A stretch of DNA of 64,000 nucleotides. Source: an uncultured Flavobacteriaceae bacterium. GTDB lineage: Bacteria > Bacteroidota > Bacteroidia > Flavobacteriales > Flavobacteriaceae. The stretch lies in contig CALDYU010000005.1 of NCBI GenBank assembly GCA_937944485.1, positions 451,998 to 515,997 on the forward strand, given 5' to 3'. The notes under the pieces are model-generated. The model made no database searches. It was not told the DNA's origin and worked only from the letters and a program-made list of their open reading frames with translations. Positions 1 to 9,425 of this stretch are shown piece after piece; the first letter of the stretch is position 1, and each line of letters starts with the position of its first letter. Both the position numbers and the translations under genes were made by a program.

Positions 1-534
1 CTTTACTATACCGAAAGATCTGAAAAACCTGCGAGTGTTGAAGTAGATACCGATTTTATTCTTTCTACTATCCATAGGCAAGAAAATACGGATGATGAGT
101 CTAAGTTGCGTTCAATTTTTGATGCTTTTGAAGAAATTTCAGCAAGTCAGAAAGTGATTCTCCCTTTGCACCCGCGAACCACAAAAAAATTAAAAGGTTT
201 TGGTATTGAACCGTCTAAAAACATTCAAATCATTGAACCTGTAGGCTATTTTGAAATGATATGGTTGCTTTCTAATTGTAGTTGTGTTATAACCGATAGT
301 GGCGGATTGCAAAAAGAGGCTTTCTTTTTTGACAAACCTTGTATTACAGTCCGTGAAGAAACGGAATGGGTGGAGCTTATTCATAATAAGGTGAATTTTT
401 TAGTTGGTACTGATAAATCTAAAATAGTAGATACCTTCAAACATATTGCAGACACTAATATTAATTTTAGTATGAATCTTTACGGAACGGGAAACTCTGG
501 AGAATTAATCGTCAAAGAACTGCTAAAGGCTTAG
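1..534 (+). CDS. wecB: UDP-N-acetylglucosamine 2-epimerase, C-terminal part
   Basis: The reading frame is open from the first base of the window, so the N-terminus is missing; about 177 residues remain. They match the C-terminal Rossmann domain of non-hydrolysing UDP-GlcNAc 2-epimerases, which interconvert UDP-GlcNAc and UDP-ManNAc in the cytoplasm for surface polysaccharides. Recognisable pieces are STIHRQEN near the left edge (the family's T-x-H-R-x-E-N block) and ITDSGGLQKEA, the UDP-binding loop. It ends at TAG and is followed by sugar-transfer genes on the same strand, as expected in an exopolysaccharide or O-antigen locus. An internal TTG at 106 is not the real start because the conserved block lies upstream of it. 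Confidence 0.9.
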   Translation, partial: LYYTERSEKPASVEVDTDFILSTIHRQENTDDESKLRSIFDAFEEISASQKVILPLHPRTTKKLKGFGIEPSKNIQIIEPVGYFEMIWLLSNCSCVITDSGGLQKEAFFFDKPCITVREETEWVELIHNKVNFLVGTDKSKIVDTFKHIADTNINFSMNLYGTGNSGELIVKELLKA

Positions 535-646
535 AAACTTCATAAAGCCCCCTATTAAAATTCATACTTACTGGTTTTTAATGAGTAGATTTGATTAATA
601 ATTACACATTAAATTGTCTTTGCGTTTATTCAGATAATTTATTAAT

Positions 647-1393
647 ATGAATGCACTCATAACTGTTGTTACCCCTGTATACAATTCAGAAAAATATCTG
701 GCAGCTAATATTGCTTCTGTTCAAGCTCAAACTTATACGAATTGGGAGCATATTTTGGTTGATGATTGTTCTTCAGACAATAGTGAGACCATAATTAAGA
801 CCTTTCAAAAATCAGATTCAAGAATTAAATACTATCGGCTTAGGAAGAATAGTGGAGCTGGTATCGCAAGAAATAAGGCCATAGAATTTGCACAGGGCAA
901 TTACATTGCTTTTTTAGATAGTGATGATAAATGGTATGCGAATAAATTAGAGCGCCAGTTACATTTTATGAAGAACAATGGGTATTATTTTACATATACT
1001 GATTATGATATAATTAAAGTGTCTGGAGAAGAACAACCGAAAATCAGGAAAGCTATACCGCACCTAACATATAAAAAAGCACTCTATAAAAATCCTATTG
1101 GCTGCTTAACGGCGATGTATAGTGTTGATTTCTTTGGAAAACAATATATGCCTTCGATTCGGAAGCGTCAAGACTATGCGCTTTGGTTAAAATTATTAAA
1201 AAAAACCGATGGGTATGGTTTAAATGAATGTCTTGCGAGCTATCGTACAGGAACTGCTTCTATTTCGGCAAATAAAGTAGATCTGATTAAATATGAATGG
1301 AGAATTTATAGAGAATCGGAAGGGTTCTCTATTATTCAGTCGTTATTTTATTTAACTTCAGCAATTATTCTAAAATTGAAAACCTACTTTTGA
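647..1393 (+). CDS. Family 2 glycosyltransferase
   Basis: A 248-residue GT-A fold glycosyltransferase. The N-terminus VVTPVYNSEKYL is the nucleotide-sugar binding strand of GT2 enzymes, LVDDCSSDNS follows, and LDSDDKWY holds the metal-binding Asp cluster around residue 92. The C-terminal 25 residues are hydrophobic and could touch the membrane. It would add one sugar to a lipid-linked repeat unit; the donor and acceptor cannot be read from the sequence. It lies between the epimerase and the priming sugar transferase on the same strand, consistent with one polysaccharide locus. Confidence 0.9.
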   Translation: MNALITVVTPVYNSEKYLAANIASVQAQTYTNWEHILVDDCSSDNSETIIKTFQKSDSRIKYYRLRKNSGAGIARNKAIEFAQGNYIAFLDSDDKWYANKLERQLHFMKNNGYYFTYTDYDIIKVSGEEQPKIRKAIPHLTYKKALYKNPIGCLTAMYSVDFFGKQYMPSIRKRQDYALWLKLLKKTDGYGLNECLASYRTGTASISANKVDLIKYEWRIYRESEGFSIIQSLFYLTSAIILKLKTYF

Positions 1394-1416
1394 TTTAATA
1401 GATCAGGTTTTTTACC

Positions 1417-2784
1417 ATGCGAAGACCATCGATACTAAATTCTGTTGAGCGAAAATTTATTTTGCTTATTGGCGATCTCATTATCATTATTGCCTCGCTA
1501 AATGTATTTGTCAATTTTGCTATTGATGCGGAATATATTTCACTTCGTTTGAAAACAGGAGTGTTTGGCTTTGGTGTTTCTGTGTACTTCGTATTGGCTT
1601 ATGTTCTTGAGTTTTATAATCTAGAAAAGGTTACGAAAAGAAGATATATTTTCTCTCAGTCTTTATACATATCTGCTATTTACGTTTTTTTAGTCTTTAT
1701 TTTTGCCGTTCTGGTTTATGATGCTAGTTTTTGGCGTATTCAACTACTCTGCTTTCTCGTATTAACACCAATTCAAATAGGCGGTTGGCGACTTCTTTTT
1801 AGAAATATTTTTGATATTATATCTGATACTAAAAATGTATTGTACGTTTATGATGAAAGTACTAATATTAGTTTTGATGAGGATATTCAAACTATTAACG
1901 GCAATGAGATGAAAACATTTTACCGTGTCAAACTCACCTATTCATTACAGAAGGACTCAGCCGCTGATAAAAAGTTCTTTCAAACGGCTGCTGATAAAAT
2001 AGATGCCATTATAATAAATGTGCCGTCGTATAATGATTTACCAAAGAATATGGAGAAAATGCTTTTGAAGGCACTTTTAACAGGTAAAGAAGTTATATCC
2101 TTTACCTCGTTTTACGAGAACACGTATGAAGCATTACCTATTAGATCGCACAATGATAGTTTTTATGAACTTTTGCAATTACGTAATATAAAAATCAGAT
2201 ACTTGCAGCGAATTTTCGGATTTATTATAAACTTTTCACTATCATTTTCGGTTGGCTTGGTGTTTATAGTATTGATTCCGTTTGTTTGGTTGTTAAATAT
2301 AGGGTTTAATAAGGGGCCGTTGTTCTATAAGCAAAAAAGAGTGGGTTTGCATGGGAAGGAGTTTTTGATCTATAAATTCAGATCTATGGTAGTTGATGCT
2401 GAAAAGCAAGGAGCTAAAATGGCAACGAAACACGACCATCGCATTACGCCTTTCGGAAAATTTTTAAGATTATTCAGAATAGACGAGTTACCGCAGATAA
2501 TATCTGTGGTTAAAGGAGATATGCAGTTTATAGGGCCTAGACCTGAACGAAAGATCTTTGTTAAGGAACTTAATAAAATCACCCCTTTTTATAACGTTCG
2601 ACACTTAATTCGACCGGGTATAACAGGTTGGGCCCAAGTAAAATATAAGTATGGAGAAAATCTCGAAGATTCTATAAAGAAATTGGAATACGATTTTTAT
2701 TATATCAAAAATAAGTCGATCACGCTAGATTTAAGAATTATTTTTAAAACCGTAACTACGGTTTTATTCTCAAGAGGTATTTGA
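1417..2784 (+). CDS. Polyprenyl-phosphate sugar-1-phosphate transferase (priming enzyme)
   Basis: A 455-residue enzyme of the WcaJ/WbaP type, which starts polysaccharide repeat-unit synthesis by moving a sugar phosphate onto undecaprenyl phosphate. The first ~130 residues form four to five hydrophobic segments, a central CoA-binding-like region follows, and another membrane segment (about residues 270-295) precedes the catalytic domain. Signatures of the bacterial sugar transferase domain are all present: KRVGLHGKEF, YKFRSM, RIDELPQ, GPRPE and RPGITGWAQV. Length fits the family. It starts 23 bases after the GT2 gene, so the two are probably co-transcribed. Confidence 0.93.
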   Translation: MRRPSILNSVERKFILLIGDLIIIIASLNVFVNFAIDAEYISLRLKTGVFGFGVSVYFVLAYVLEFYNLEKVTKRRYIFSQSLYISAIYVFLVFIFAVLVYDASFWRIQLLCFLVLTPIQIGGWRLLFRNIFDIISDTKNVLYVYDESTNISFDEDIQTINGNEMKTFYRVKLTYSLQKDSAADKKFFQTAADKIDAIIINVPSYNDLPKNMEKMLLKALLTGKEVISFTSFYENTYEALPIRSHNDSFYELLQLRNIKIRYLQRIFGFIINFSLSFSVGLVFIVLIPFVWLLNIGFNKGPLFYKQKRVGLHGKEFLIYKFRSMVVDAEKQGAKMATKHDHRITPFGKFLRLFRIDELPQIISVVKGDMQFIGPRPERKIFVKELNKITPFYNVRHLIRPGITGWAQVKYKYGENLEDSIKKLEYDFYYIKNKSITLDLRIIFKTVTTVLFSRGI

Positions 2785-2959
2785 TTTATTACATTGTTGA
2801 ATGGTGTTCGATTATCTTTTACAATTAAATATTCAAACTCCTCAATTTTTATCAATTTCTAGCGTTAGTTATGCTAATAAGGTTGTTAAGTTGCCGCTAT
2901 TAACCAAACCGGAATGTGCATTCAATTAAATTGGCGCAACTTAAAATTTATAAAAGTAA

Positions 2960-3946
2960 ATGAAACGTATTTTAATTACCGGAGCAGCAGGTTTCTTAGG
3001 TTCACACCTTTGCGATCGATTTATTAAGGAGAATTTTCACGTTATCGCCATGGATAACTTAATTACGGGAGATTTGAAAAATATCGAACATTTATTCAAA
3101 CTAGAGAATTTCGAATTTTACCACCACGATGTTACTAAGTTTGTTTCTGTACCTGGAAAACTTGATTATATTCTGCATTTCGCTTCACCTGCAAGCCCAA
3201 TAGACTATCTAAAAATACCTATTCAAACCTTAAAAGTTGGGGCCTTAGGCACTCATAATTTATTAGGACTTGCAAAAGTGAAACGAGCACGTATTTTGAT
3301 TGCTTCTACATCTGAGATATACGGCGATCCTTTAGTGCATCCGCAAACAGAAGAATACTATGGCAATGTAAATACAATTGGCCCGAGGGGGGTTTATGAT
3401 GAAGCCAAGCGTTTTCAAGAGTCGATTACCATGGCATATCATCGCTTTCACGGCATAGAGACCCGTATTGTACGAATTTTTAATACTTACGGACCACGAA
3501 TGAGACTTAATGATGGCCGTGTGATACCTGCATTCATGGGACAAGCATTACGAGGAGAAGACTTGACTGTTTTTGGTGATGGATCGCAAACACGTTCTTT
3601 TTGTTATGTTGATGATGAAATAGACGGTATATATAGGCTATTAATGAGTGATTATGTGTATCCAGTAAACATTGGTAATCCACATGAAATAACAATAAGC
3701 GAATTCGCAGAAGAGATTATTAAGCTTACGGGAACCAAGCAAAAGGTTATTTATAAAGATTTGCCACAAGATGATCCCATGCAACGACAACCAGATATTT
3801 CTAAAGCAAAAGAAATTTTAGGATGGGAACCTAAAGTAGGCCGCGAAGAAGGAATGAAAAAAACATATGAATATTTCCAAACGCTATCTAAAGAAGAATT
3901 AGAAAAAACGGATCACCGTGACTTTTCAGAAAGGAACAAGAAATAA
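2960..3946 (+). CDS. NAD-dependent UDP-glucuronate decarboxylase (UDP-xylose synthase)-like
   Basis: A 328-residue short-chain dehydrogenase/reductase-type nucleotide-sugar enzyme. The N-terminal [10 protein letters not shown] is the NAD-binding Gly motif, the catalytic pair is in YDEAKR (Y-x3-K), with the preceding Ser/Thr in ASTSEIYG. The string [12 protein letters not shown], followed by GPR and YDEAKR, is characteristic of UDP-glucuronate decarboxylases, which make UDP-xylose, rather than of 4-epimerases. [14 protein letters not shown] is the usual C-terminal substrate-binding segment. It closes the polysaccharide block and is followed by a terminator. Exact substrate is inferred from family resemblance. 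Confidence 0.87.
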   Translation: MKRILITGAAGFLGSHLCDRFIKENFHVIAMDNLITGDLKNIEHLFKLENFEFYHHDVTKFVSVPGKLDYILHFASPASPIDYLKIPIQTLKVGALGTHNLLGLAKVKRARILIASTSEIYGDPLVHPQTEEYYGNVNTIGPRGVYDEAKRFQESITMAYHRFHGIETRIVRIFNTYGPRMRLNDGRVIPAFMGQALRGEDLTVFGDGSQTRSFCYVDDEIDGIYRLLMSDYVYPVNIGNPHEITISEFAEEIIKLTGTKQKVIYKDLPQDDPMQRQPDISKAKEILGWEPKVGREEGMKKTYEYFQTLSKEELEKTDHRDFSERNKK

Positions 3947-3967
3947 TTTAGGCAATCTATTTATACC

Positions 3968-4000
3968 AACCGGTCTTATGAATTAAGAGCGGTTTTTTTG
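3968..4000 (+). terminator. Rho-independent terminator after the decarboxylase gene
   Basis: Inverted repeat AACCGGTCTTA / TAAGAGCGGTT (11-bp arms, one mismatch, 5-base loop) followed by seven T's. It lies 22 bases after the stop codon and ends the polysaccharide block. Confidence 0.85.
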
Positions 4001-4374
4001 TACATTTAATTATAGAGTTACGCGTATTCGGAGGGATAATTTTAATGAAAAGAGATATCGGGGGATTTCGAAATACAATATGCTGTAAAGATTCAATTTT
4101 AACAAAGATATTACTGGATTTTAGGTAAGTGTTAAAACTTTTGAAATCGTATACGATTTTGCATAAATCTAGCATACAATCAGGGTGATCGACGATTAAC
4201 TGATGTGTTTCATCGATAAAATGTTATAAATTGACTTTTTTCGCCAGTTTTAGTCCTTTTCGAAAACCTGCTTATTAATCATCTTCAAATTCGTTGCAAA
4301 TTGATAAAACAACCACTATTTAAACTTTTAAGCCAAGGTTAGGCTTTTTTGAAGAGAACATTTCTATTTTTGCC
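4001..4374. other. Intergenic stretch before purD
   Basis: About 375 bases without a convincing gene; short reading frames here lack any family resemblance. A small AAGCC/GGCTT hairpin followed by T's lies at 4330-4350. I see no RNA gene or repeat. Confidence 0.5.
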
Positions 4375-4382
4375 TTCAAATT
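4375..4382 (+). promoter_or_regulatory. Bacteroidota -7 promoter motif for purD
   Basis: TATTTTTG matches the Bacteroidota -7 consensus TAnnTTTG and lies 8 bases before the purD ATG, giving a very short leader. Confidence 0.5.
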
Positions 4383-4389
4383 ATACCAA

Positions 4390-5661
4390 ATGAATATTCT
4401 AATACTTGGCGCAGGAGGTCGAGAACATACATTAGCTTGGAAATTAAATCAAAGTTCCAAGGAGACGAACTTATTCGTTGCACCCGGTAATGCAGGCACG
4501 GCTTTAATTGCCACGAACAGATCGGTAGATGTAAACGATTTCGAAGCCATCAAAGCAATTACACTTTCTGATAAAATTGAGATGGTCGTAGTTGGGCCTG
4601 AAGACCCACTAGTCAATGGTATTCATGATTATTTTCTTAACGATACTGAACTGTCAAAAATTCCAGTTATTGGTCCGCAGAAAGCAGCGGCAAGACTTGA
4701 AGGGAGCAAAGAGTTTGCAAAACAATTCATGATGCGCCATCAAATACCAACAGCGGCATATCAAAGCTTTACCAATGCTACGTTGCAAGAAGGCTACGCT
4801 TTTTTAGAAACCCTAAATGCACCGTATGTATTAAAAGCTGATGGTTTGGCTGCGGGCAAGGGGGTGCTAATTTTAAATAGTTTAGAAGTGGCAAAGGCCG
4901 AGCTTAAAACTATGCTTGTCGATCAAAAATTTGGTAGTGCTAGCACGACTGTGGTTATTGAGGAATTTTTAGCAGGGATTGAATTGAGTGTATTTGTTCT
5001 TACTGATGGTACGGGATATAAGGTATTACCTACCGCCAAGGATTATAAACGTATAGGAGAAGGAGATACGGGACTAAATACTGGCGGTATGGGGGCCATT
5101 TCGCCAGTTCCTTTTGCTGATCAGGCATTCATGAACAAAATACACGATAGCGTGGTTGTTCCGACCATAGAAGGGCTTAAAAAAGATAATATGCCGTATA
5201 AAGGATTTATCTTCATAGGTCTCATAAAGGTTGGAGATAATCCTTTTGTCATAGAATATAACGTTCGCTTAGGTGATCCTGAAACGGAAGTTGTTTTACC
5301 AAGAATTAAAAATGACTTGGTAGACATCTTTGAAGCGGTGGCTGATCAAAAATTAGATGGGTACATTCTTGAAATCGATGAAAGATCTGCGGCTACAGTG
5401 ATGTTAGTTTCTGGGGGATACCCCGAGGCTTATGAAAAAGGAAAAAAAATAACCGGGTTTGATACTATTCAAGATTCACATGTGTTTCACGCAGGCACAA
5501 AATTATTTGAAGATCAGGTATTGACGAATGGTGGTCGGGTAATGGCAATAACATCATACGGAACCGACTTCAAAGAAGCACTCCGAAAATCTTATGAAAA
5601 CATTGAAAATATTGAGTTTGACCAAATGAACTACAGAAAAGATTTAGGCTTCGATTTGTAG
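4390..5661 (+). CDS. purD: Phosphoribosylamine-glycine ligase (GAR synthetase)
   Basis: A 423-residue ATP-grasp enzyme that joins 5-phosphoribosylamine and glycine in step two of purine synthesis. It begins NILILGAGGREHTLAWKL, the family's N-domain signature, continues with APGNAGTA, and has VLKADGLAAGKGV (ATP-grasp lid), NTGGMGAISP and EYNVRLGDPE, which supplies the metal-binding Glu/Asn. Length is normal for PurD. It has its own promoter motif and is unlinked to other pur genes here. Confidence 0.97.
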   Translation: MNILILGAGGREHTLAWKLNQSSKETNLFVAPGNAGTALIATNRSVDVNDFEAIKAITLSDKIEMVVVGPEDPLVNGIHDYFLNDTELSKIPVIGPQKAAARLEGSKEFAKQFMMRHQIPTAAYQSFTNATLQEGYAFLETLNAPYVLKADGLAAGKGVLILNSLEVAKAELKTMLVDQKFGSASTTVVIEEFLAGIELSVFVLTDGTGYKVLPTAKDYKRIGEGDTGLNTGGMGAISPVPFADQAFMNKIHDSVVVPTIEGLKKDNMPYKGFIFIGLIKVGDNPFVIEYNVRLGDPETEVVLPRIKNDLVDIFEAVADQKLDGYILEIDERSAATVMLVSGGYPEAYEKGKKITGFDTIQDSHVFHAGTKLFEDQVLTNGGRVMAITSYGTDFKEALRKSYENIENIEFDQMNYRKDLGFDL

Positions 5662-5699
5662 AAACCCGATAAATTTAAGTGCTTAAGAAAAGGCTGAGG

Positions 5700-5924
5700 T
5701 TACAAGTATGAATGCGAACTAATACTTTTGTCTTCCTCACCATTGTCATTGTATTTTTTAAGTTCAAGCATCCAATAAACAAAAGCAATAAAACCTATAA
5801 TTGCGAGCACCCAATTGATCAGGTTAGATAAGTACCAACTCTCCATAAAACGGAAAGGATCCATAGTGTATTTAAAAATGTAGTTTACAAATAAATCTTC
5901 TATCCCTCTAAAAAATGAAGTCAT
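5700..5924 (-). CDS. Small membrane protein, DUF6341-like
   Basis: A protein of 74 residues beginning MTSFFRGIEDLFVNYIFKYT, with one clear membrane segment (about LSNLINWVLAIIGFIAFVYWML) and a charged C-terminus. It resembles a flavobacterial family (DUF6341) usually found beside the DUF6427 gene, as here; function unknown. An in-frame ATG at 5960 is upstream of a promoter motif (TACTTTTG on the minus strand at 5944-5951), so translation should begin at 5924. It is divergent from the next gene with only 39 bases between the starts. Confidence 0.7.
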   Translation of the reverse strand: MTSFFRGIEDLFVNYIFKYTMDPFRFMESWYLSNLINWVLAIIGFIAFVYWMLELKKYNDNGEEDKSISSHSYL

Positions 5925-5943
5925 GTTAGCTATATTTACTTCG

Positions 5944-5951
5944 CAAAAGTA
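5944..5951 (-). promoter_or_regulatory. -7 promoter motif for the DUF6341-like gene
   Basis: On the minus strand the motif reads TACTTTTG, a match to TAnnTTTG, 19 bases before the ATG at 5924. It overlaps the upstream in-frame ATG, which decides the start in favour of 5924. Confidence 0.5.
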
Positions 5952-5963
5952 CAAAAACATAAT

Positions 5964-6902
5964 ATGATTTCTAACATATTTGGTAAAACAAAACCTATAA
6001 ATTTTATTATTGTATTTGCATTTGTAACACTGTTATACGGGCTTACACATCTATTCATTAATAAGCAGCAGTTTGACACTGAAACGATAATTTTTCACTT
6101 GTTCACCTTAATCATTCTGTTGTTTAGCGTTTTTGTTGCAGATTTTATAATGAAACGAAATAAGGTTACGGCACCTAATACCTTTGGCATTTTGTTTTAC
6201 GGTCTTTTGATTATGTTGTTTGTAGAAACAATTTCAGATAATAAAGCAATCTTTTGTAGTCTTTTCATACTACTAACCATAAGGCGATTAATTAGCTTGC
6301 GTTCGTTAAAAGAAATTAAGCTTAAAATTTTCGATGCAACTTTTTGGGTAATTATTTCAAGTCTATTTTATGAATGGATGGCACTGTATCTTCTTCTAGT
6401 CTTTGCGGCTATTTATATATATGAACCCAAAAATATCAGAAATTGGTTGGTTCCGTTTGCAAGTATTTTTGTGGTTTTTGTGATCACGTATTCAATTTTA
6501 CTTCTTCTTGGCAAGACTGATTATTTGGCAACGCATTATCAATTTTCTGCAGATCTTAATTCGATATATTTTTTGAACTGGGAAAGCAGTTCTAAATTAT
6601 TAATATACGTACTATTAACACTTTTGGTTAGTATTTTTGCATTCTTAAAATTAGGAAAAGCGGGTGTCGGGCAGATCGTTACAATGCGCCTGATAGGTTT
6701 TGCCTTTGTTATTGGTTTAGTTGTTAAAATAATGACCCCCAGCACCGATGCATTTTTAATTATAATTACGTTTTTTCCGGCAGTTATTTTTTTTACGAAT
6801 TATGTGGAAGCTATTAAAAAACCAAACATCAAAGAAATTGTTTTAATGTTTTCGATACTTGGCCCCTTTTTAGTTTTCATTACACAACTAGCTTTGAAAT
6901 AA
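5964..6902 (+). CDS. Multi-pass membrane protein, DUF6427-like
   Basis: A 312-residue, strongly hydrophobic protein with roughly eight to ten predicted membrane helices and short loops, including IRRLISLRSLKEIKLKIFDA as a charged cytoplasmic loop. It resembles the flavobacterial DUF6427 family, of unknown function, typically next to DUF6341 and close to purD. It begins 39 bases from the divergent DUF6341-like gene and is followed by the DUF4254 and heptosyltransferase genes. That suggests, but does not prove, an envelope role. Confidence 0.7.
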   Translation: MISNIFGKTKPINFIIVFAFVTLLYGLTHLFINKQQFDTETIIFHLFTLIILLFSVFVADFIMKRNKVTAPNTFGILFYGLLIMLFVETISDNKAIFCSLFILLTIRRLISLRSLKEIKLKIFDATFWVIISSLFYEWMALYLLLVFAAIYIYEPKNIRNWLVPFASIFVVFVITYSILLLLGKTDYLATHYQFSADLNSIYFLNWESSSKLLIYVLLTLLVSIFAFLKLGKAGVGQIVTMRLIGFAFVIGLVVKIMTPSTDAFLIIITFFPAVIFFTNYVEAIKKPNIKEIVLMFSILGPFLVFITQLALK

Positions 6903-6905
6903 TTG

Positions 6906-6913
6906 TAACTTTG
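6906..6913 (+). promoter_or_regulatory. -7 promoter motif for the DUF4254 gene
   Basis: TAACTTTG (TAnnTTTG) lies just after the stop of the preceding gene and 21 bases before ATG 6935. It overlaps the upstream TTG at 6911, which argues for the downstream ATG as the true start. Confidence 0.5.
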
Positions 6914-6934
6914 TTAAAATTCAAAGTACTGCTT

Positions 6935-7537
6935 ATGTTCAGCAAATTTGCGTTTAAAATTTTTGAAGAAAGTATTATAGCGTATCACGTAAAAGATGAT
7001 GTGAACCAGCTCTTTACAAACCCACATCCAAAAGGTGAAATAGCTCATATACTTTATCGGAAGAATTGGATTGATACGGTGCAGTGGCATTATGAAGATA
7101 TTATTCGCGATCCAAATATCAACCCAGAGGCAGCGTTAGTGCTGAAACGCAAAATTGACGCCAGTAATCAAGACCGCACGGATTTAGTGGAATATGTAGA
7201 CAGCTATTTCTTAAATAAATACCAATCGGTAGAAATTAGAAGTAATGCTACTATAAATACAGAAAGCCCCGCTTGGGCTATTGATCGCCTGTCTATTTTA
7301 GCTTTAAAGGTGTATCATATGAATGAGGAGGCCAATCGAACCGACGCTTCAGAAGATCATATAGAAAAATGTCGACTAAAACTGCAAGTATTGTTAGAAC
7401 AAAAGAAAGATTTGTCAACGGCAATTGATCAACTTTTGAGTGATATTGAAAGAGGTGTTAAATACATGAAAGTCTACAAACAGATGAAAATGTATAATGA
7501 CGAAGAGCTTAATCCTGTTCTGAGAGGTCAGAAATAA
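6935..7537 (+). CDS. DUF4254 domain protein
   Basis: A 200-residue soluble, charged, mostly helical protein beginning MFSKFAFKIFEESIIAYH. It contains HPKGEIAHILYRKNWIDTVQWHYED and SPAWAIDRLSILALKVYHM, blocks I recognise from the DUF4254 family, whose members usually precede family 9 (heptosyltransferase-like) glycosyltransferases, exactly as here. The function is unknown; the association suggests a role with LPS core sugar transfer. The next gene starts 7 bases after the stop, so they are co-transcribed. Confidence 0.8.
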   Translation: MFSKFAFKIFEESIIAYHVKDDVNQLFTNPHPKGEIAHILYRKNWIDTVQWHYEDIIRDPNINPEAALVLKRKIDASNQDRTDLVEYVDSYFLNKYQSVEIRSNATINTESPAWAIDRLSILALKVYHMNEEANRTDASEDHIEKCRLKLQVLLEQKKDLSTAIDQLLSDIERGVKYMKVYKQMKMYNDEELNPVLRGQK

Positions 7538-7544
7538 GATATTT

Positions 7545-8588
7545 ATGCATTTAAGAAAACATCTTTTGGTGATACGATTGTCCGCCATGGGAGATGTTGC
7601 CGCAACCGTTCCAATTCTTTCTGCTTTGACGCAGCAATATCCTGATGTACAGGTTACGGTACTTACCAAAGAATTTTACGGACCCATATTTTCTCAACTA
7701 ATAAACGTCAACGTTTACATTGCAGATATAGGTGGAAGGCATAAAGGCGTATTCGGACTATGGAGGCTCTTCAAAGAGTTGAAAGCAATGAATATAGACG
7801 CTGTAGCTGATTTACACAACGTACTTCGAAGTAACATTCTTAAGGGATATTTTAAATTAGGAGGGTTTCAATTTGCTCAAATCAACAAGGGAAGAGCGCA
7901 AAAGAAATCTTTGACGGCAAGCAAGAATAAAATTTTCAAACCGCTCAAAACAACCCATCAACGTTATGCAGATGTTTTTGCGGCAATGGGATTTCCTTTG
8001 ATTTTAGAGGATATTCAATTTTTGTCCAAGCGACAACTCACTGAAAAGACCAAAATTCTTATTGATTCGAAAAAGGAAAGTGTCATAGGAATCGCACCTT
8101 TTGCTGCGTTTAAAGGCAAAATTTATCCTATAGATTTAATGGAAAAGGTTATTTCAAACTTATCTACAGCAAATAAAATTCTACTTTTCGGGGGAGGCAA
8201 AAAAGAACAAAATCAACTCGAAATCTGGGAAACACAATTCCCAAATGTTATCAGCATTCCAGGAAAAATTGCATTTGCAGAAGAATTGGATCTTATTTCG
8301 CATTTGGATGTAATGCTAGCTATGGATAGCGGAAATGGGCATTTAGCTTCTCTTTTCGGCATTCCTACGGTAACACTTTGGGGGGTCACCCACCCCTTTG
8401 CGGGGTTCTATCCTTTCGGTCAACCAAAGGATAATGCATTGCTGGCAGACCGAACCGAATATCCTTTAATACCAACGTCAATTTATGGAAATAAAACTCC
8501 TGATGGCTATAACGATGTTATGCGGACAATAACTCCTAAAGAAATCATAGCGAAAATAGAATACATTATTAAAAAGAGACAAACCTAA
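7545..8588 (+). CDS. Family 9 glycosyltransferase (ADP-heptose:LPS heptosyltransferase-like)
   Basis: A 347-residue GT-B enzyme. The N-terminus VIRLSAMGDVAATVPIL is the signature of GT9 heptosyltransferases, DLHNVLRS follows, and the C-terminal donor-binding half shows GIAPFAAFKGKIYP, LLFGGGKKE and AMDSGNGHLASLFGIPTVTLWG. It would add a heptose or related sugar to the lipopolysaccharide core on the cytoplasmic face. The stop overlaps the stop of the convergent TetR gene by 4 bases. Confidence 0.92.
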   Translation: MHLRKHLLVIRLSAMGDVAATVPILSALTQQYPDVQVTVLTKEFYGPIFSQLINVNVYIADIGGRHKGVFGLWRLFKELKAMNIDAVADLHNVLRSNILKGYFKLGGFQFAQINKGRAQKKSLTASKNKIFKPLKTTHQRYADVFAAMGFPLILEDIQFLSKRQLTEKTKILIDSKKESVIGIAPFAAFKGKIYPIDLMEKVISNLSTANKILLFGGGKKEQNQLEIWETQFPNVISIPGKIAFAEELDLISHLDVMLAMDSGNGHLASLFGIPTVTLWGVTHPFAGFYPFGQPKDNALLADRTEYPLIPTSIYGNKTPDGYNDVMRTITPKEIIAKIEYIIKKRQT

Positions 8589-9202
8589 TATGAGCTTTCT
8601 TTAACTTCAATAGATTTAAAATATTGACGCAACTGAGACATGAATCGATACTTTCGAGCACTTGGTGTATTTTCAGCCATTAAGGTGCGTATGCCGATAT
8701 ATGAACTCATTAAATAAACGGCTACCCCTTCTGCATCTACATGTCGATCTATATGACCATTAAATTTACCACGCTGAATTGCTGAAACTAAAGTCACTTC
8801 CCATATGCGTAGAATTTCATTAAGATGCTTCATAATGTCTGCATTTTTTCCATTAAACTCATTGATGAAATTACTTAAAGCGAATCCGTAATCTAATTCA
8901 TTATGTACCGCTGTTTCAAGGGCATTTTCAAAACATTCTGTAATTAATTCTAAGGTATTTGAATGACCTTCAATAGGCTCAATGAGCATACTATATGTTT
9001 TACGAACGAGGAGTTGTTCTATAATTTGAACGAAGAAATCTTCTTTTGAATCAAAATGATAGTAAAAAGCACCTTTAGAAAGCGAAAGTTCTTTTAGAAT
9101 ATCATCAACACTAGTGTTGTAATAGCCATTTTTATAGAATAATGCTAAGCCAGTGATTTGCATTCGATTAATTGTCGCCCTTCTTTTGATAGATTTTTGC
9201 AT
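8585..9202 (-). CDS. TetR/AcrR family transcriptional regulator
   Basis: A 205-residue repressor. The N-terminal helix-turn-helix (about residues 10-55) shows ITGLALFYKNGYYNTSVDDIL, SLSKGAFYYHFDSKEDFF, the standard TetR DNA-binding block; the rest is a helical ligand-binding domain. A palindrome at 9223-9240, 21 bases before the start, and a near copy at 13134-13151 beyond the reductase gene are its likely operators, pointing to self-regulation and control of a neighbour. The ligand is unknown; fatty acyl- or phenylacetyl-CoA-type effectors are known for related regulators but this is inference. Confidence 0.9.
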   Translation of the reverse strand: MQKSIKRRATINRMQITGLALFYKNGYYNTSVDDILKELSLSKGAFYYHFDSKEDFFVQIIEQLLVRKTYSMLIEPIEGHSNTLELITECFENALETAVHNELDYGFALSNFINEFNGKNADIMKHLNEILRIWEVTLVSAIQRGKFNGHIDRHVDAEGVAVYLMSSYIGIRTLMAENTPSARKYRFMSQLRQYFKSIEVKESSY

Positions 9203-9222
9203 AGTTTTAGAGTTTTGAATTA

Positions 9223-9240
9223 ACCGACCTTTTGGTCTGT
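9223..9240. promoter_or_regulatory. Probable TetR operator upstream of the tetR gene
   Basis: Palindrome ACCGACC-TTTT-GGTCTGT with one mismatch between arms. It lies directly upstream of the tetR start, and the same arms recur at 13134. On the minus strand it is followed by TTAATTCAAAAC, also found after the second copy. Confidence 0.65.
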
Positions 9241-9425
9241 TTAAAGAACTCTAGTTCTTCTGAAATCGTATCTTATTAGGTGTAAACTGTAGTCTATTTT
9301 CGATGAAATGCAATTAGAAACAAGGAATACCCGACGAAAGGTAAGTTCACAGACTATTTAGTCGGAAAGCATATACCGTATTACTTCTTAATAAACAACG
9401 AAAAAGTTACGGTTGTAGCGTTTCC

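Noticed and set aside
3957-4175. 72-codon minus-strand frame downstream of the decarboxylase
   Set aside because: It covers the terminator and has no family resemblance.
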